A stretch of DNA of 48,745 nt from an uncultured Collinsella sp. Lineage in GTDB: Bacteria; Actinomycetota; Coriobacteriia; Coriobacteriales; Coriobacteriaceae. The position numbers were made by a program, and so were the translations under genes. Each line of letters opens with the position of its first letter. Position 1 is the first letter of the stretch. A model generated the notes under the pieces. It made no database searches, was not told the origin of the DNA, and saw only the letters and a program-made list of their open reading frames with translations. The stretch lies in contig CAAEUX010000071.1 of NCBI GenBank assembly GCA_900759335.1, positions 1 through 48,745 of the forward strand, written 5' to 3'. Positions 8,017 to 15,717 of this stretch are shown piece by piece.

Positions 8017-10020
8017 ATGTCGAAGCAAGCGGTCGTTGGAATCTTGGCGCATGTCGATGCCGGCAAGACCACGTTGGCCGAGGCCATGCTGTTCAACGCG
8101 GGTCGCATTCGCAAGCGCGGCCGCGTGGACGATGGTGATTCGCATCTGGACACTAATGCAATCGAGCGCGAGCGCGGCATCACGATTTTCTCGTCGCAAG
8201 CCGTGCTCGACCATGGCGATACCCACGTCATGCTCGTGGATGCACCGGGGCATGTCGATTTTTCTGCCGAGGCGGAACGCACACTGCGCGCGCTGGACTA
8301 CGCGATTTTGGTCGTGGGTGCCAACGATGGCGTGCAGGGGCATACCGAAACCCTGTGGCGCCTGCTTGCGCGCTATGACATTCCGACGTTCATCTATATC
8401 AACAAAATCGATTTGGAGAATCCCGGCCGCGATGTTTTGCTGGCGCAGCTTGGGCAACGTCTTTCCGAGGGCTGCCTGGATACCAACGAACTGCTGACGG
8501 GTGGAGCCGTTCAGGAAGACGCTGCCGCGTTAGACGAAGAAGCGCTCGAGGAGTTTCTTGATGCGGGTGAGCTTTCTGTCGCAACGCTGTCGCGCATGGT
8601 TGCCGAGCGCAAGCTCTTTCCCTGCTTTGCTGGCTCGGCGCTCAAGGACCAAGGCGTGGACGAGCTGCTGGATGGCATATGCGCGCTGATGCGCGAGCGA
8701 ACATGGCCCCAAGAGTTCGCCGCGCGTGTCTACCGCGTGAGTCGTGGAGACCGTGGCGAGCGCTTGGCTTGGGTTAAGGTGACCGGCGGCACGCTGCATG
8801 CCAAGCAGATGATTGACGGACGCTCCGGCGCCGAGGCATGGGAGCAAAAGATCGACCAGGTGCGCATCTATAACGGCGAGAAGTATGAGCTTGCCCAAGA
8901 AGTTGCTGCTGGCGGTATTTGCGCCGTGACGGGTCTTGCGCACGTTCGCCCGGGGGACGCCCTGGGCGCGGAGCCCGCGGGCGATGCGCCTGTCATTGCG
9001 CCGGTCCTCACCTATACGGTGCTTCCGGGCGAACATGATGTCCACGCGGTGTTCAAAGCGCTGACTGAGTTGGCGGACGAAGACCCCATGCTCGGCGTAA
9101 GCTGGAACACGCATCTTGAACAAATACATCTGCAGTTGATGGGCGCTGTGCAACTCGAGGTTGTGCAGCGGGTGTTGGCCGATCGCTTTGGCCTTTCGAT
9201 TGCGTTTGAGCCTGGCGGCATTCTCTATAAGGAGACTATTTCGCAGCCGGTCGAGGGCGTGGGCCACTTTGAGCCACTGCGCCACTATGCCGAGGTGCAT
9301 CTGCGCCTGGAGCCGTTGCCGGCGGGTTCGGGCGTGCAGTTTGGCACCGTGACCTCGACCGACGAGCTTGATCTTAACTGGCAGCGTTTGGCACTCACCA
9401 ACGCCATGGAGCGCGATCACCTGGGCGTGCTGACCGGCTCGCCCATCACCGATGTGCGCATTACGCTCACGGGCGGCCGTGCGCATGCCAAACACACCGA
9501 GGGCGGCGATTTTCGCCAGGCCACGTATCGCGCGATTCGACAGGGACTCATGCAGGCGCGTGAGGCCGGCGCGGCGGTGCTGTTGGAGCCGTGGTACCAC
9601 TTTGAGCTCGAGGTGCCGGGGGAGTGCGTGGGCAGGGCGTTGTCAGACGCTACGCGCATGGGTGCCGAGTACGAGCCGCCGACGATGGCGGGCGACCGGG
9701 CGAATCTTGTGGGCCGCGTGCCGGCATCTGAGGTGCAAGATTACGCGCTGGAGGTGGCCGCCTACACGAGCGGTCGCGGGCATCTGTACCTGGAGTTCGC
9801 CGGCTATGCAGCTTGCCATGATGCCGAGCGCGTCATCGAGACGGCCGCCTATGGGCCCGAGGCCGATCTGCCCAACACGCCCGATTCGGTCTTTTGCTCT
9901 CACGGCGCCGGTTACACGGTCAAATGGTACGACGTACCCGCCGCGGCGCACGTAAAGGTCGATCCCGCCACCTTCCGCCCCTGGCGAGCAGCAGGCGCCG
10001 AGTTTTTCGGCCACATGTGA
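8017..10020 (+). CDS. TetM/EF-G-like ribosomal protection GTPase
   Basis: Translation-factor GTPase of 667 residues related to TetM/TetO/TetW, which bind the ribosome and eject tetracycline. Visible motifs are AHVDAGKT (G1, residues 11-18), the ERERGIT switch I segment (G2), DAPGHVD (G3) and NKID (G4). EF-G-like domains II to V follow, with a C-terminal part (SVFCSHGAGYTVKWYDV) that differs from classical plasmid-borne TetM (639 residues). It is therefore more likely a chromosomal divergent member than a recently acquired tet gene. The start at 8017 is set by AAGAGGAGAG; an upstream in-frame extension lacks a ribosome site. The last codon and stop overlap a palindrome at 10015-10044. Confidence 0.85.
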   Translation: MSKQAVVGILAHVDAGKTTLAEAMLFNAGRIRKRGRVDDGDSHLDTNAIERERGITIFSSQAVLDHGDTHVMLVDAPGHVDFSAEAERTLRALDYAILVVGANDGVQGHTETLWRLLARYDIPTFIYINKIDLENPGRDVLLAQLGQRLSEGCLDTNELLTGGAVQEDAAALDEEALEEFLDAGELSVATLSRMVAERKLFPCFAGSALKDQGVDELLDGICALMRERTWPQEFAARVYRVSRGDRGERLAWVKVTGGTLHAKQMIDGRSGAEAWEQKIDQVRIYNGEKYELAQEVAAGGICAVTGLAHVRPGDALGAEPAGDAPVIAPVLTYTVLPGEHDVHAVFKALTELADEDPMLGVSWNTHLEQIHLQLMGAVQLEVVQRVLADRFGLSIAFEPGGILYKETISQPVEGVGHFEPLRHYAEVHLRLEPLPAGSGVQFGTVTSTDELDLNWQRLALTNAMERDHLGVLTGSPITDVRITLTGGRAHAKHTEGGDFRQATYRAIRQGLMQAREAGAAVLLEPWYHFELEVPGECVGRALSDATRMGAEYEPPTMAGDRANLVGRVPASEVQDYALEVAAYTSGRGHLYLEFAGYAACHDAERVIETAAYGPEADLPNTPDSVFCSHGAGYTVKWYDVPAAAHVKVDPATFRPWRAAGAEFFGHM

Positions 10021-10044
10021 CAAAGGGACAGCTCCTTTGTCATA
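10015..10044. repeat. TGACAAAGG palindrome, copy 1 (overlaps stop codon)
   Basis: TGACAAAGG (10018-10026) pairs with CCTTTGTCA (10034-10042), and the flanks extend the stem. The stop codon of the TetM-like gene is part of the left arm. The arm and the GGGAC core are shared with copies at 13740 and 14996. Confidence 0.7.
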
Positions 10045-10051
10045 TGCTATT

Positions 10052-10086
10052 GGTATAATTCGGTATAAGTTGGTATAACTATTACC
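10052..10086 (+). promoter_or_regulatory. Three 10-base-spaced GGTATAA iterons upstream of AAA ATPase
   Basis: GGTATAA occurs at 10052-10058, 10062-10068 and 10072-10078, exactly one helical turn apart, followed by an inverted TTACC at 10082. The first copy includes a perfect TATAAT (10054-10059), so the array may combine a -10 box with operator half-sites on one DNA face. It lies 28 bases before the gene at 10114. Confidence 0.55.
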
Positions 10087-10113
10087 AGGGTTTGCCAATC
10101 CGAGGAGGCCGAC

Positions 10114-11232
10114 ATGAATCCAAATCCCTTTAAGCCCACGGCTGGCAAGCGGCCTCCGATACTCATCGGCCGCGAGTCGGTCATCGAAGATTTCGAGGAA
10201 GGGCTCGATAACGGCGCCGGAGCGCCGGGTAGACTCATGCTCATTACGGGAAACCGCGGCTGTGGCAAGACGGTTCTCCTACGGGAACTGCAACGTCTAG
10301 CCAATGAGCGCGGATGGGCGGTTGTCTCCGATTCCGCTTCGCTTGGCTTATGCGACCGCTTGGCCGACGCGCTTCGCTCGAATAAACCCGTTGTGACGTC
10401 AATGGAGTTCGGTCCGTCGTTTGGCCGGATGTCGGTCGAGGCGGCGCGGGCAAAGGGCGAGACGTTGCGAGGGCTGGTCAACGAGCGCCTCAAGAGGCTC
10501 GGTCCAGGCAAGGGCATACTGTTTGCGATTGACGAGGCGCAATCGGCGTCTATCGAGGAACTGGCGGCTCTTGCCGTTCTCTATCAGCAGGTGCTCGGAG
10601 ACCAGGATGCCACGGGCTTGCCCGATAGCGACCAGCGCGGTCTTGCGCTGGCGTTCGCCGGCTTGCCCAGTATGGTTGACGATCTGCTCGAAGAGCCGAG
10701 CGTGACGTTTTTGCGGCGTGCCCAGCAGCGTACGTTGGGGGCGATATCTTTGCCCGAGGTGCGCGATTCGTATATCCAGACGGTCAAAGACGCTGGTCTT
10801 TACGTTGACGCGGAGACGGCGGACCTTGCGGCGCGCAAGAGCATGGGGCATCCCTACATGGTTCAGCTGGTGGGATATTACATGTGGCGCTCTGCCGTCC
10901 GGCGTGGCTCGCAGGTCATCGAAAGGCGCGATGTCGAGGATGGCCATGCGGATGCCGTCTCCGAGTTCTACGAAGCGGTTGACGCGCCTCTGTATTACGG
11001 GCTGCGCAGTCCACAGCGCCTCTTTATCGAGGCCATGGCTGCTGACGAGGGTGAGCCGACGCGCATGGCGGATATCATTGAGCGCTGCGACCGTACTCAG
11101 AGTTGGGCGAGTAAATATCGCGCAAGCCTGATTCGCGAGCGCGTCATCGAGGCTGCCGGATACGGCCTCGTCCGGTTTACCGTGCCCATGCTGGGCGCGT
11201 ACATTCGCGATCGAGTTTTATGGCATGAGTAG
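10114..11232 (+). CDS. AAA ATPase with C-terminal winged helix, cassette member 1
   Basis: A 372-residue P-loop ATPase of the archaeal-ATPase/AAA_16 type. Walker A is GNRGCGKT (46-53) and Walker B is ILFAIDEA (135-142). A sensor-like segment (ALAFAGLPSMVDDLL) and the shared phrase TFLRRAQQRTLGAI follow, then a lid and a C-terminal helix-turn-helix-like region. N-terminal NPF and IGRE motifs mark the family. A paralogue lies at 13779-14879 on the other strand. The gene overlaps the UvrA-like gene by eight bases, so the two are probably translated together. The role is unknown; members often act as regulatory or defence NTPases. GAGGAGG precedes the ATG. Confidence 0.82.
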   Translation: MNPNPFKPTAGKRPPILIGRESVIEDFEEGLDNGAGAPGRLMLITGNRGCGKTVLLRELQRLANERGWAVVSDSASLGLCDRLADALRSNKPVVTSMEFGPSFGRMSVEAARAKGETLRGLVNERLKRLGPGKGILFAIDEAQSASIEELAALAVLYQQVLGDQDATGLPDSDQRGLALAFAGLPSMVDDLLEEPSVTFLRRAQQRTLGAISLPEVRDSYIQTVKDAGLYVDAETADLAARKSMGHPYMVQLVGYYMWRSAVRRGSQVIERRDVEDGHADAVSEFYEAVDAPLYYGLRSPQRLFIEAMAADEGEPTRMADIIERCDRTQSWASKYRASLIRERVIEAAGYGLVRFTVPMLGAYIRDRVLWHE

Positions 11233-13738
11233 GGTGATAAAGGTGACGGAACAGAAGATGAGCCCGCAGGCTATCGAGGTACGCGGCGCGCGCGTTCATA
11301 ACCTCAAGGACATCGATATCGACATTCCGCTGGGAAAACTCGTGGGCATTGCCGGCGTGTCGGGCTCGGGCAAGAGTTCGCTGGCGCTGGGGGTTCTTTA
11401 TGCCGAGGGCTCGCGTCGCTATCTGGAGGCGCTCAGCACCTATACCCGCCGTCGTCTGACGCAGGCCGAGCACGCCCAGGTGGACGAGGTGCTGCACGTG
11501 CCGGCGGCGCTCGCATTGCATCAGCGCCCCAGCGTGCCGGGCGTGCGTTCCACCTTTGGCACCATGACCGAGCTCAACAATAGCCTGCGTCTACTCTTTA
11601 GCCGCTGCGCCCATCACGTGTGCCCGCATTGCGGGGCGCGTGTGGAGCCGAGCCTTAACGTGGCTGCGGGCCTGTCGCTCACGTGCCCCGCATGCGGCCG
11701 CGAGTTCTACGCGCCGGGTGCCGAGGACCTTGCCTTTAACAGCGGCGGCGCGTGCTCTACCTGCGGCGGTACCGGTGTCATGCGCGAGGTGGACGAGGCG
11801 AGCCTGGTGCCCGACGAGTCAAAGACTATCAACGAAGGCGCGGTGCTTCCCTGGGGTACGCTCATGTGGGATCTGATGAAGCAGGTGGCAGGCGAGATGG
11901 GCGTGCGCACCGACGTGCCGTTTAACCAGCTCACGCCTCAAGAGCGCGACATCGTGTTTCATGGTCCGGCGGTTAAGAAGCACATTCTCTACGTCCCCAA
12001 AAACGGTGAGGGCGCCACGCCACTCGACTTTACCTACTACAACGCCGTCTATACCGTCGAGAATGCGCTCGCCAAGGTTAAGGACGATAAGGGGCTTAAG
12101 CGTGTAGCTCGCTTTTTGTGCGAGAGGCCATGCCGCGACTGTGGTGGCACGCGTCTCTCCGAGGCTGCGCGCCAGCCCCAGGTGCGCGGTATCAATCTGG
12201 CGCAAGCGGCGGCCATGACGCTGGGCGGGGCGATTGAGTGGGTGCGCGGGGTGCCCGCATCCTTGCCGCCCGAGATGCGGCCCATGGCGACGGATATCTG
12301 CGATTCGTTTTTGAGCGCGGCCCGTCGTCTGGTCGACCTGGGTCTCGATTACCTTTCACTCGATCGCGCCGGTGCCACGCTCTCCACGGGTGAGCGCCAG
12401 CGCGTACAGCTTGCTCGCGTGGTGCGCAACCGATCGACGGGCGTGCTTTATGTGCTGGACGAGCCTTCGATCGGCCTGCATCCTGCCAATGTCGACGGCC
12501 TGGTGGGCGTGATGCGCGATCTGGTGGATGACGGCAACACCGTGGTTGTTGTCGACCACGATACGCGCGTACTGGCGGAAGCCGACTATCTGGTTGAGAT
12601 GGGCCCCGTTGCCGGAGCAGGCGGCGGCAATGTAATCGCCGCTGGTACGGTAGACGAGGTTGAGCAATCGCAGGACAGCCGTATCGCGCCGTTTTTGCGC
12701 GCCGAGCCCAAGCGCTTGCGTCCGCAGGTGATTGACGACGAAATGTTCGACCAGGGCCATATCCGCATGGCGACCGATGCCATCCATACCGTCAAGTCGC
12801 TCGAAGTCGATATCCCGCGTGGCCGTCTCGTCGCGGTGACGGGTGTTTCGGGTTCGGGTAAGACGACGTTGGTACTTGAGACGCTCATCCCGGCACTCAA
12901 GGCGCAGGCAGCTGGCGAGCGCCTGCCGGGGCACGTGCGTTGGGTCGATGCCGAGGGCATTGCGCGTGCCAACCTGATTGACGCCACGCCCATCGGCGCC
13001 AATGTTCGCTCGACGGTGGCAACCTATGCCGACATCCATGATGAGCTGCGCCGCGCCTTCGCCCGTACGCCCGAGGCCAAGGCAGCCGGCTACAAGGCGG
13101 GTGCCTTTAGCTACAACACTGGCGCCTTGCGGTGCCCTACGTGCGACGGCACGGGATCGATATCGCTCGACGTGCAGTTTTTGCCCGATGTCGAGATCGT
13201 CTGCCCGGCATGCCGCGGCTCACGTTATGCAGACGCGGCTTCGCATATCCATCGTGAGGGCAAGGACGGGAGCCTGCTTACGTTGCCGCAGCTCATGGAT
13301 ATGAGTGTGGACGAGGCTATCGACGCCACGGTGGGGCTCAAGAAAGTTCAGACGCGTTTGCAGACCTTGCACGATCTGGGCCTGGGTTATCTCACGCTTG
13401 GCGAGCCCACACCGGCGCTTTCGGGCGGTGAGGCACAGCGTCTAAAGCTTGCGAGCGAGATGGGCCGCGTGCAGGATGATGCTGTATTCGTGTTCGACGA
13501 ACCCACGATCGGCCTGCATCCGCTCGATGTTCAGGTGTTGCTGAGTGTGTTCGACGGCCTCGTTGCCAAGGGCGCCACGGTTATCGTGATCGAACACGAT
13601 CTCGACCTTATCCGTAACGCCGATTACGTAATCGACATGGGCCCAGGCGGTGGCGACGCCGGCGGGCAAATCGTCTGCGCCGGCACGCCGGGCGACATCG
13701 CGGCCTGCTCCAAGAGCATTACCGGTCGCTACCTATAG
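11225..13738 (+). CDS. Class II UvrA-like ABC ATPase (UvrA2/DrrC type)
   Basis: An 837-residue soluble ABC-type dimeric ATPase related to excinuclease subunit A. It has two Walker A motifs (GVSGSGKS near residue 44; GVSGSGKT near 537), two signature motifs (LSTGERQ near 387; LSGGEAQ near 731), paired DEPS/T-IGLHP segments, and zinc sites (CPHCG, CPACG, CSTCGG; CPTCDG, CPACRG). Between the first CPHCG and the following CPACG there are only about 20 residues, so the UvrB-binding domain of canonical UvrA (about 940 residues) is missing. Such class II proteins are linked to drug resistance or DNA-damage tolerance rather than core excision repair. Start is uncertain: ATG 11225 overlaps the previous gene; GTG 11243 and ATG 11258 are alternatives. 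Confidence 0.9.
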   Translation: MSRVIKVTEQKMSPQAIEVRGARVHNLKDIDIDIPLGKLVGIAGVSGSGKSSLALGVLYAEGSRRYLEALSTYTRRRLTQAEHAQVDEVLHVPAALALHQRPSVPGVRSTFGTMTELNNSLRLLFSRCAHHVCPHCGARVEPSLNVAAGLSLTCPACGREFYAPGAEDLAFNSGGACSTCGGTGVMREVDEASLVPDESKTINEGAVLPWGTLMWDLMKQVAGEMGVRTDVPFNQLTPQERDIVFHGPAVKKHILYVPKNGEGATPLDFTYYNAVYTVENALAKVKDDKGLKRVARFLCERPCRDCGGTRLSEAARQPQVRGINLAQAAAMTLGGAIEWVRGVPASLPPEMRPMATDICDSFLSAARRLVDLGLDYLSLDRAGATLSTGERQRVQLARVVRNRSTGVLYVLDEPSIGLHPANVDGLVGVMRDLVDDGNTVVVVDHDTRVLAEADYLVEMGPVAGAGGGNVIAAGTVDEVEQSQDSRIAPFLRAEPKRLRPQVIDDEMFDQGHIRMATDAIHTVKSLEVDIPRGRLVAVTGVSGSGKTTLVLETLIPALKAQAAGERLPGHVRWVDAEGIARANLIDATPIGANVRSTVATYADIHDELRRAFARTPEAKAAGYKAGAFSYNTGALRCPTCDGTGSISLDVQFLPDVEIVCPACRGSRYADAASHIHREGKDGSLLTLPQLMDMSVDEAIDATVGLKKVQTRLQTLHDLGLGYLTLGEPTPALSGGEAQRLKLASEMGRVQDDAVFVFDEPTIGLHPLDVQVLLSVFDGLVAKGATVIVIEHDLDLIRNADYVIDMGPGGGDAGGQIVCAGTPGDIAACSKSITGRYL

Positions 13739-13739
13739 G

Positions 13740-13774
13740 CAATGTGACAAAGGGACTGCCTCTTTGTCACATTG
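13740..13774. repeat. TGACAAAG palindrome, copy 2
   Basis: Perfect 13-base arms, CAATGTGACAAAG and CTTTGTCACATTG, around a nine-base loop, beginning two bases after the UvrA-like stop codon. Lies between the convergent UvrA-like and AAA ATPase genes and could also act as a transcription stop. Confidence 0.75.
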
Positions 13775-13778
13775 ATTT

Positions 13779-14879
13779 CTATTTCACGCATTGAGCCGCG
13801 AGATAGTCGCGGAAGAATGGCAATTCAAATGCGACGAGCCCTCGTCCTCGTTCTCCGATGATGCCGGCATCTATCATGCGGCGTCGGTAGCGGGAGACCT
13901 GCTGCGGCGAACGCTTAAGGCGCTCGATAAGGTCGGCGGTGGTGGACTCTTCTTCGTCATCGAGCATGGCGATGAGGAATCGCTTGTCCTCTGCAGTGAG
14001 TTCCCGATAGGTTGCCGCGAGGATTCGGTCGTCCATCTCGTCGCGCGCGATTTTGATTCCCAGGTCAAAGTCGCGTGACGAGATTTCCTTCGAATCGCTT
14101 GTGAGATCCCAGGCACGGTAGCCTACGAGTTGCAATAGGAAGGGAAAACCAGAGATCGAGCGAACGGCTCTATCGATTCCCTCGGCATCTGCCAGGCGAT
14201 CGTTTTCCTGGATTGTGCGAATCAAGGCCTCGCGCACGTCATAGTCGGCAATGCGACCCAGATGATATTGTTGGGCGCGGCGAAGGAACGAGACCGTCTT
14301 GTGGTTCAGCAACGTCGAGACATTGTTGGGAAGTCCCGCCATGAGCAGGGCGACGCGTTTCCCATCGGTCACAAAGTGCTGATACGTCGCTGCGAGCTGA
14401 ATCATCTCGTCGAGTGTCGGGTCCACCTCGTCAACCGTGACGAGCAGACCGGTACCGGCCCCGTTGAGCTGGTCGATGATATCGCTCATGCGATAACGCC
14501 AGGTTGAGGCATCGTGAACGCGATTGACCTCGATGCTGCCGAGCGGTGCAATTCCGAGGCCGGTGACTTCGAAGTGGTAGGACGAGTCGATGAGATGGGC
14601 TGCGGCGCGTTTCGTCCCGAACTCGATTTCCTCAAGCATTCCCGGGAGCGCGGTCGTCTTTACGGCTATCCAGCCGTGGGATTCCGCCCTTGTCGCGAGC
14701 GATGACATGAGAGCGGTTTTACCGGTTCCACGCGCGCCTGAGAAGATCGAGGTCAATTCTGGGCGCCTGCGCTGGCTCAAGAAGGCGCGGTCCAAATCCC
14801 GAATAATCTGTTGTCTGCCAGCGAGATGGGCAGGAACCTCACCAAAACTGGGGGTAAACGGGTTCTCGAGATATTTCAC
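13779..14879 (-). CDS. AAA ATPase with C-terminal winged helix, cassette member 2
   Basis: A 366-residue paralogue of the ATPase at 10114. It begins LENPFTPSFG and AGRQ, with Walker A GARGTGKT (48-55), Walker B LLVTVDEVD (145-153), the sensor-like phrase LLMAGLPNNVSTLL and the same FLRRAQQYHLGRI segment. The C-terminus (TADLIERLKRSPQQVSRYRRRMIDAGII) reads as a winged helix that may bind DNA. The start is GTG with AAAGGAG six bases upstream. It converges on the UvrA-like gene. Similarity to the first ATPase is moderate, so this is an old duplication or two related acquisitions. The function is unknown. Confidence 0.82.
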   Translation of the reverse strand: MKYLENPFTPSFGEVPAHLAGRQQIIRDLDRAFLSQRRRPELTSIFSGARGTGKTALMSSLATRAESHGWIAVKTTALPGMLEEIEFGTKRAAAHLIDSSYHFEVTGLGIAPLGSIEVNRVHDASTWRYRMSDIIDQLNGAGTGLLVTVDEVDPTLDEMIQLAATYQHFVTDGKRVALLMAGLPNNVSTLLNHKTVSFLRRAQQYHLGRIADYDVREALIRTIQENDRLADAEGIDRAVRSISGFPFLLQLVGYRAWDLTSDSKEISSRDFDLGIKIARDEMDDRILAATYRELTAEDKRFLIAMLDDEEESTTADLIERLKRSPQQVSRYRRRMIDAGIIGERGRGLVAFELPFFRDYLAAQCVK

Positions 14880-14903
14880 ACTGCTCTCCTTTCACACCGC
14901 CGT

Positions 14904-14927
14904 TTAACTTCATTTTACTTTAGTTAA
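14904..14927. promoter_or_regulatory. AT-rich promoter/operator region of AAA ATPase 2
   Basis: TTAACT (14904-14909) and AGTTAA (14922-14927) form a perfect inverted repeat in an unusually AT-rich stretch just upstream of the ATPase start. Suggests a promoter with a dimer-binding site; weak evidence. Confidence 0.3.
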
Positions 14928-14995
14928 TTCTGATTAAAAGTGAGGGCCTTTATCTAGAGCATCAATTAGGCGTGTGTGCCATCGACGTGGCGCTC

Positions 14996-15030
14996 GAATG
15001 TGGCAAAAGGATAGTCCCTTTGTCACATTC
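14996..15030. repeat. TGACAAAGG palindrome, copy 3 (overlaps trmL stop)
   Basis: Arms GAATGTGGCAAAAGG and CCCTTTGTCACATTC match at 13 of 15 positions. The last codon and stop of trmL (read on the minus strand) lie in the right arm. The mismatches suggest an older copy than the one at 13740. Confidence 0.65.
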
Positions 15031-15622
15031 CCGGAAAGCCTGCCTGGCGTAGGGCCTCGTAGAGGACGATGGCGGCGCTGTTGGAGAGGTTGAGCGCGCT
15101 GATGCGGTAGTCGTCGGGGTTAACGAAGTTGCCGCAGATATCCTGCTGCAGGATGGCCTCGTGGCTGTCCTCGGTATGCCCGAGCGATTCCTCGTGAGCT
15201 TCCCAAGTCTCGGCGTTATCGAGTGAGTCGCAATCGCGCAGCATGGGGATGCGCTCGCAGCGCTCGGGCGCCGCGGCGAGCAGCTCCTCGGGAATGCCCG
15301 AGCTCTCGCTGCCAAAGACCAAGTAGTCACCGTCACGGTAGGTGCTTTGCGCATAGGTCCTGCGCGCCTTTTTGGTCAGCAGATGCAGACGCTCGTCGGT
15401 AGGGGAGAGGCCGTTACGCGCAAGGAAATCCTCCCAGCTGGCATAGGTCGTCACGTCCAAGTTTTGCCAGTAGCCCAGTCCGGCGCGACGCACCGTCTTG
15501 TCGTCGAGCGAAAACCCCAGCGGCTCCACCAGATGCAGGCGGGCGCCGGTAACCACGCAGGTGCGGCCGATATTGCCCGTATTGGCCGGAATCTCGGGCG
15601 CATACAGCGCAATGTTGAACAT
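15023..15622 (-). CDS. trmL: tRNA (cytidine/uridine-34 2'-O)-methyltransferase TrmL with insertion
   Basis: SPOUT-family enzyme that methylates the wobble ribose of tRNA-Leu. The N-terminus FNIALYAPEIPANTGNIGR and the motif LVFGSESSGIP (101-111) are classical, and the C-terminal motif SALNLSNSAAIVLYEALRQ (175-193) completes the trefoil knot. Compared with E. coli TrmL (157 residues), this protein has 199 residues because about 44 acidic residues (131-174, including SLDNAETWEAHEESLGHTED) are inserted between RIPM and the NLSN motif. The ATG at 15622 is preceded by AAGGAG. The last codon and the stop come from a palindromic repeat. Confidence 0.88.
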   Translation of the reverse strand: MFNIALYAPEIPANTGNIGRTCVVTGARLHLVEPLGFSLDDKTVRRAGLGYWQNLDVTTYASWEDFLARNGLSPTDERLHLLTKKARRTYAQSTYRDGDYLVFGSESSGIPEELLAAAPERCERIPMLRDCDSLDNAETWEAHEESLGHTEDSHEAILQQDICGNFVNPDDYRISALNLSNSAAIVLYEALRQAGFPGM

Positions 15623-15645
15623 GAATCTCCTTGGCTCAGAACGAA

Positions 15646-15678
15646 AAACCACCACGAAGGGCACCTTCGTGGTGGTTT
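15646..15678 (-). terminator. Intrinsic terminator after CobW-family gene
   Basis: Perfect 15-base stem AAACCACCACGAAGG (15646-15660) with CCTTCGTGGTGGTTT (15664-15678) and a three-base loop. On the minus strand it ends in a run of T, so it should terminate transcripts of the gene at 15718. Confidence 0.85.
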
Positions 15679-15717
15679 GGCGGTTACGTAAGCGGAAAAC
15701 CACCCGCTTGGATAAAC

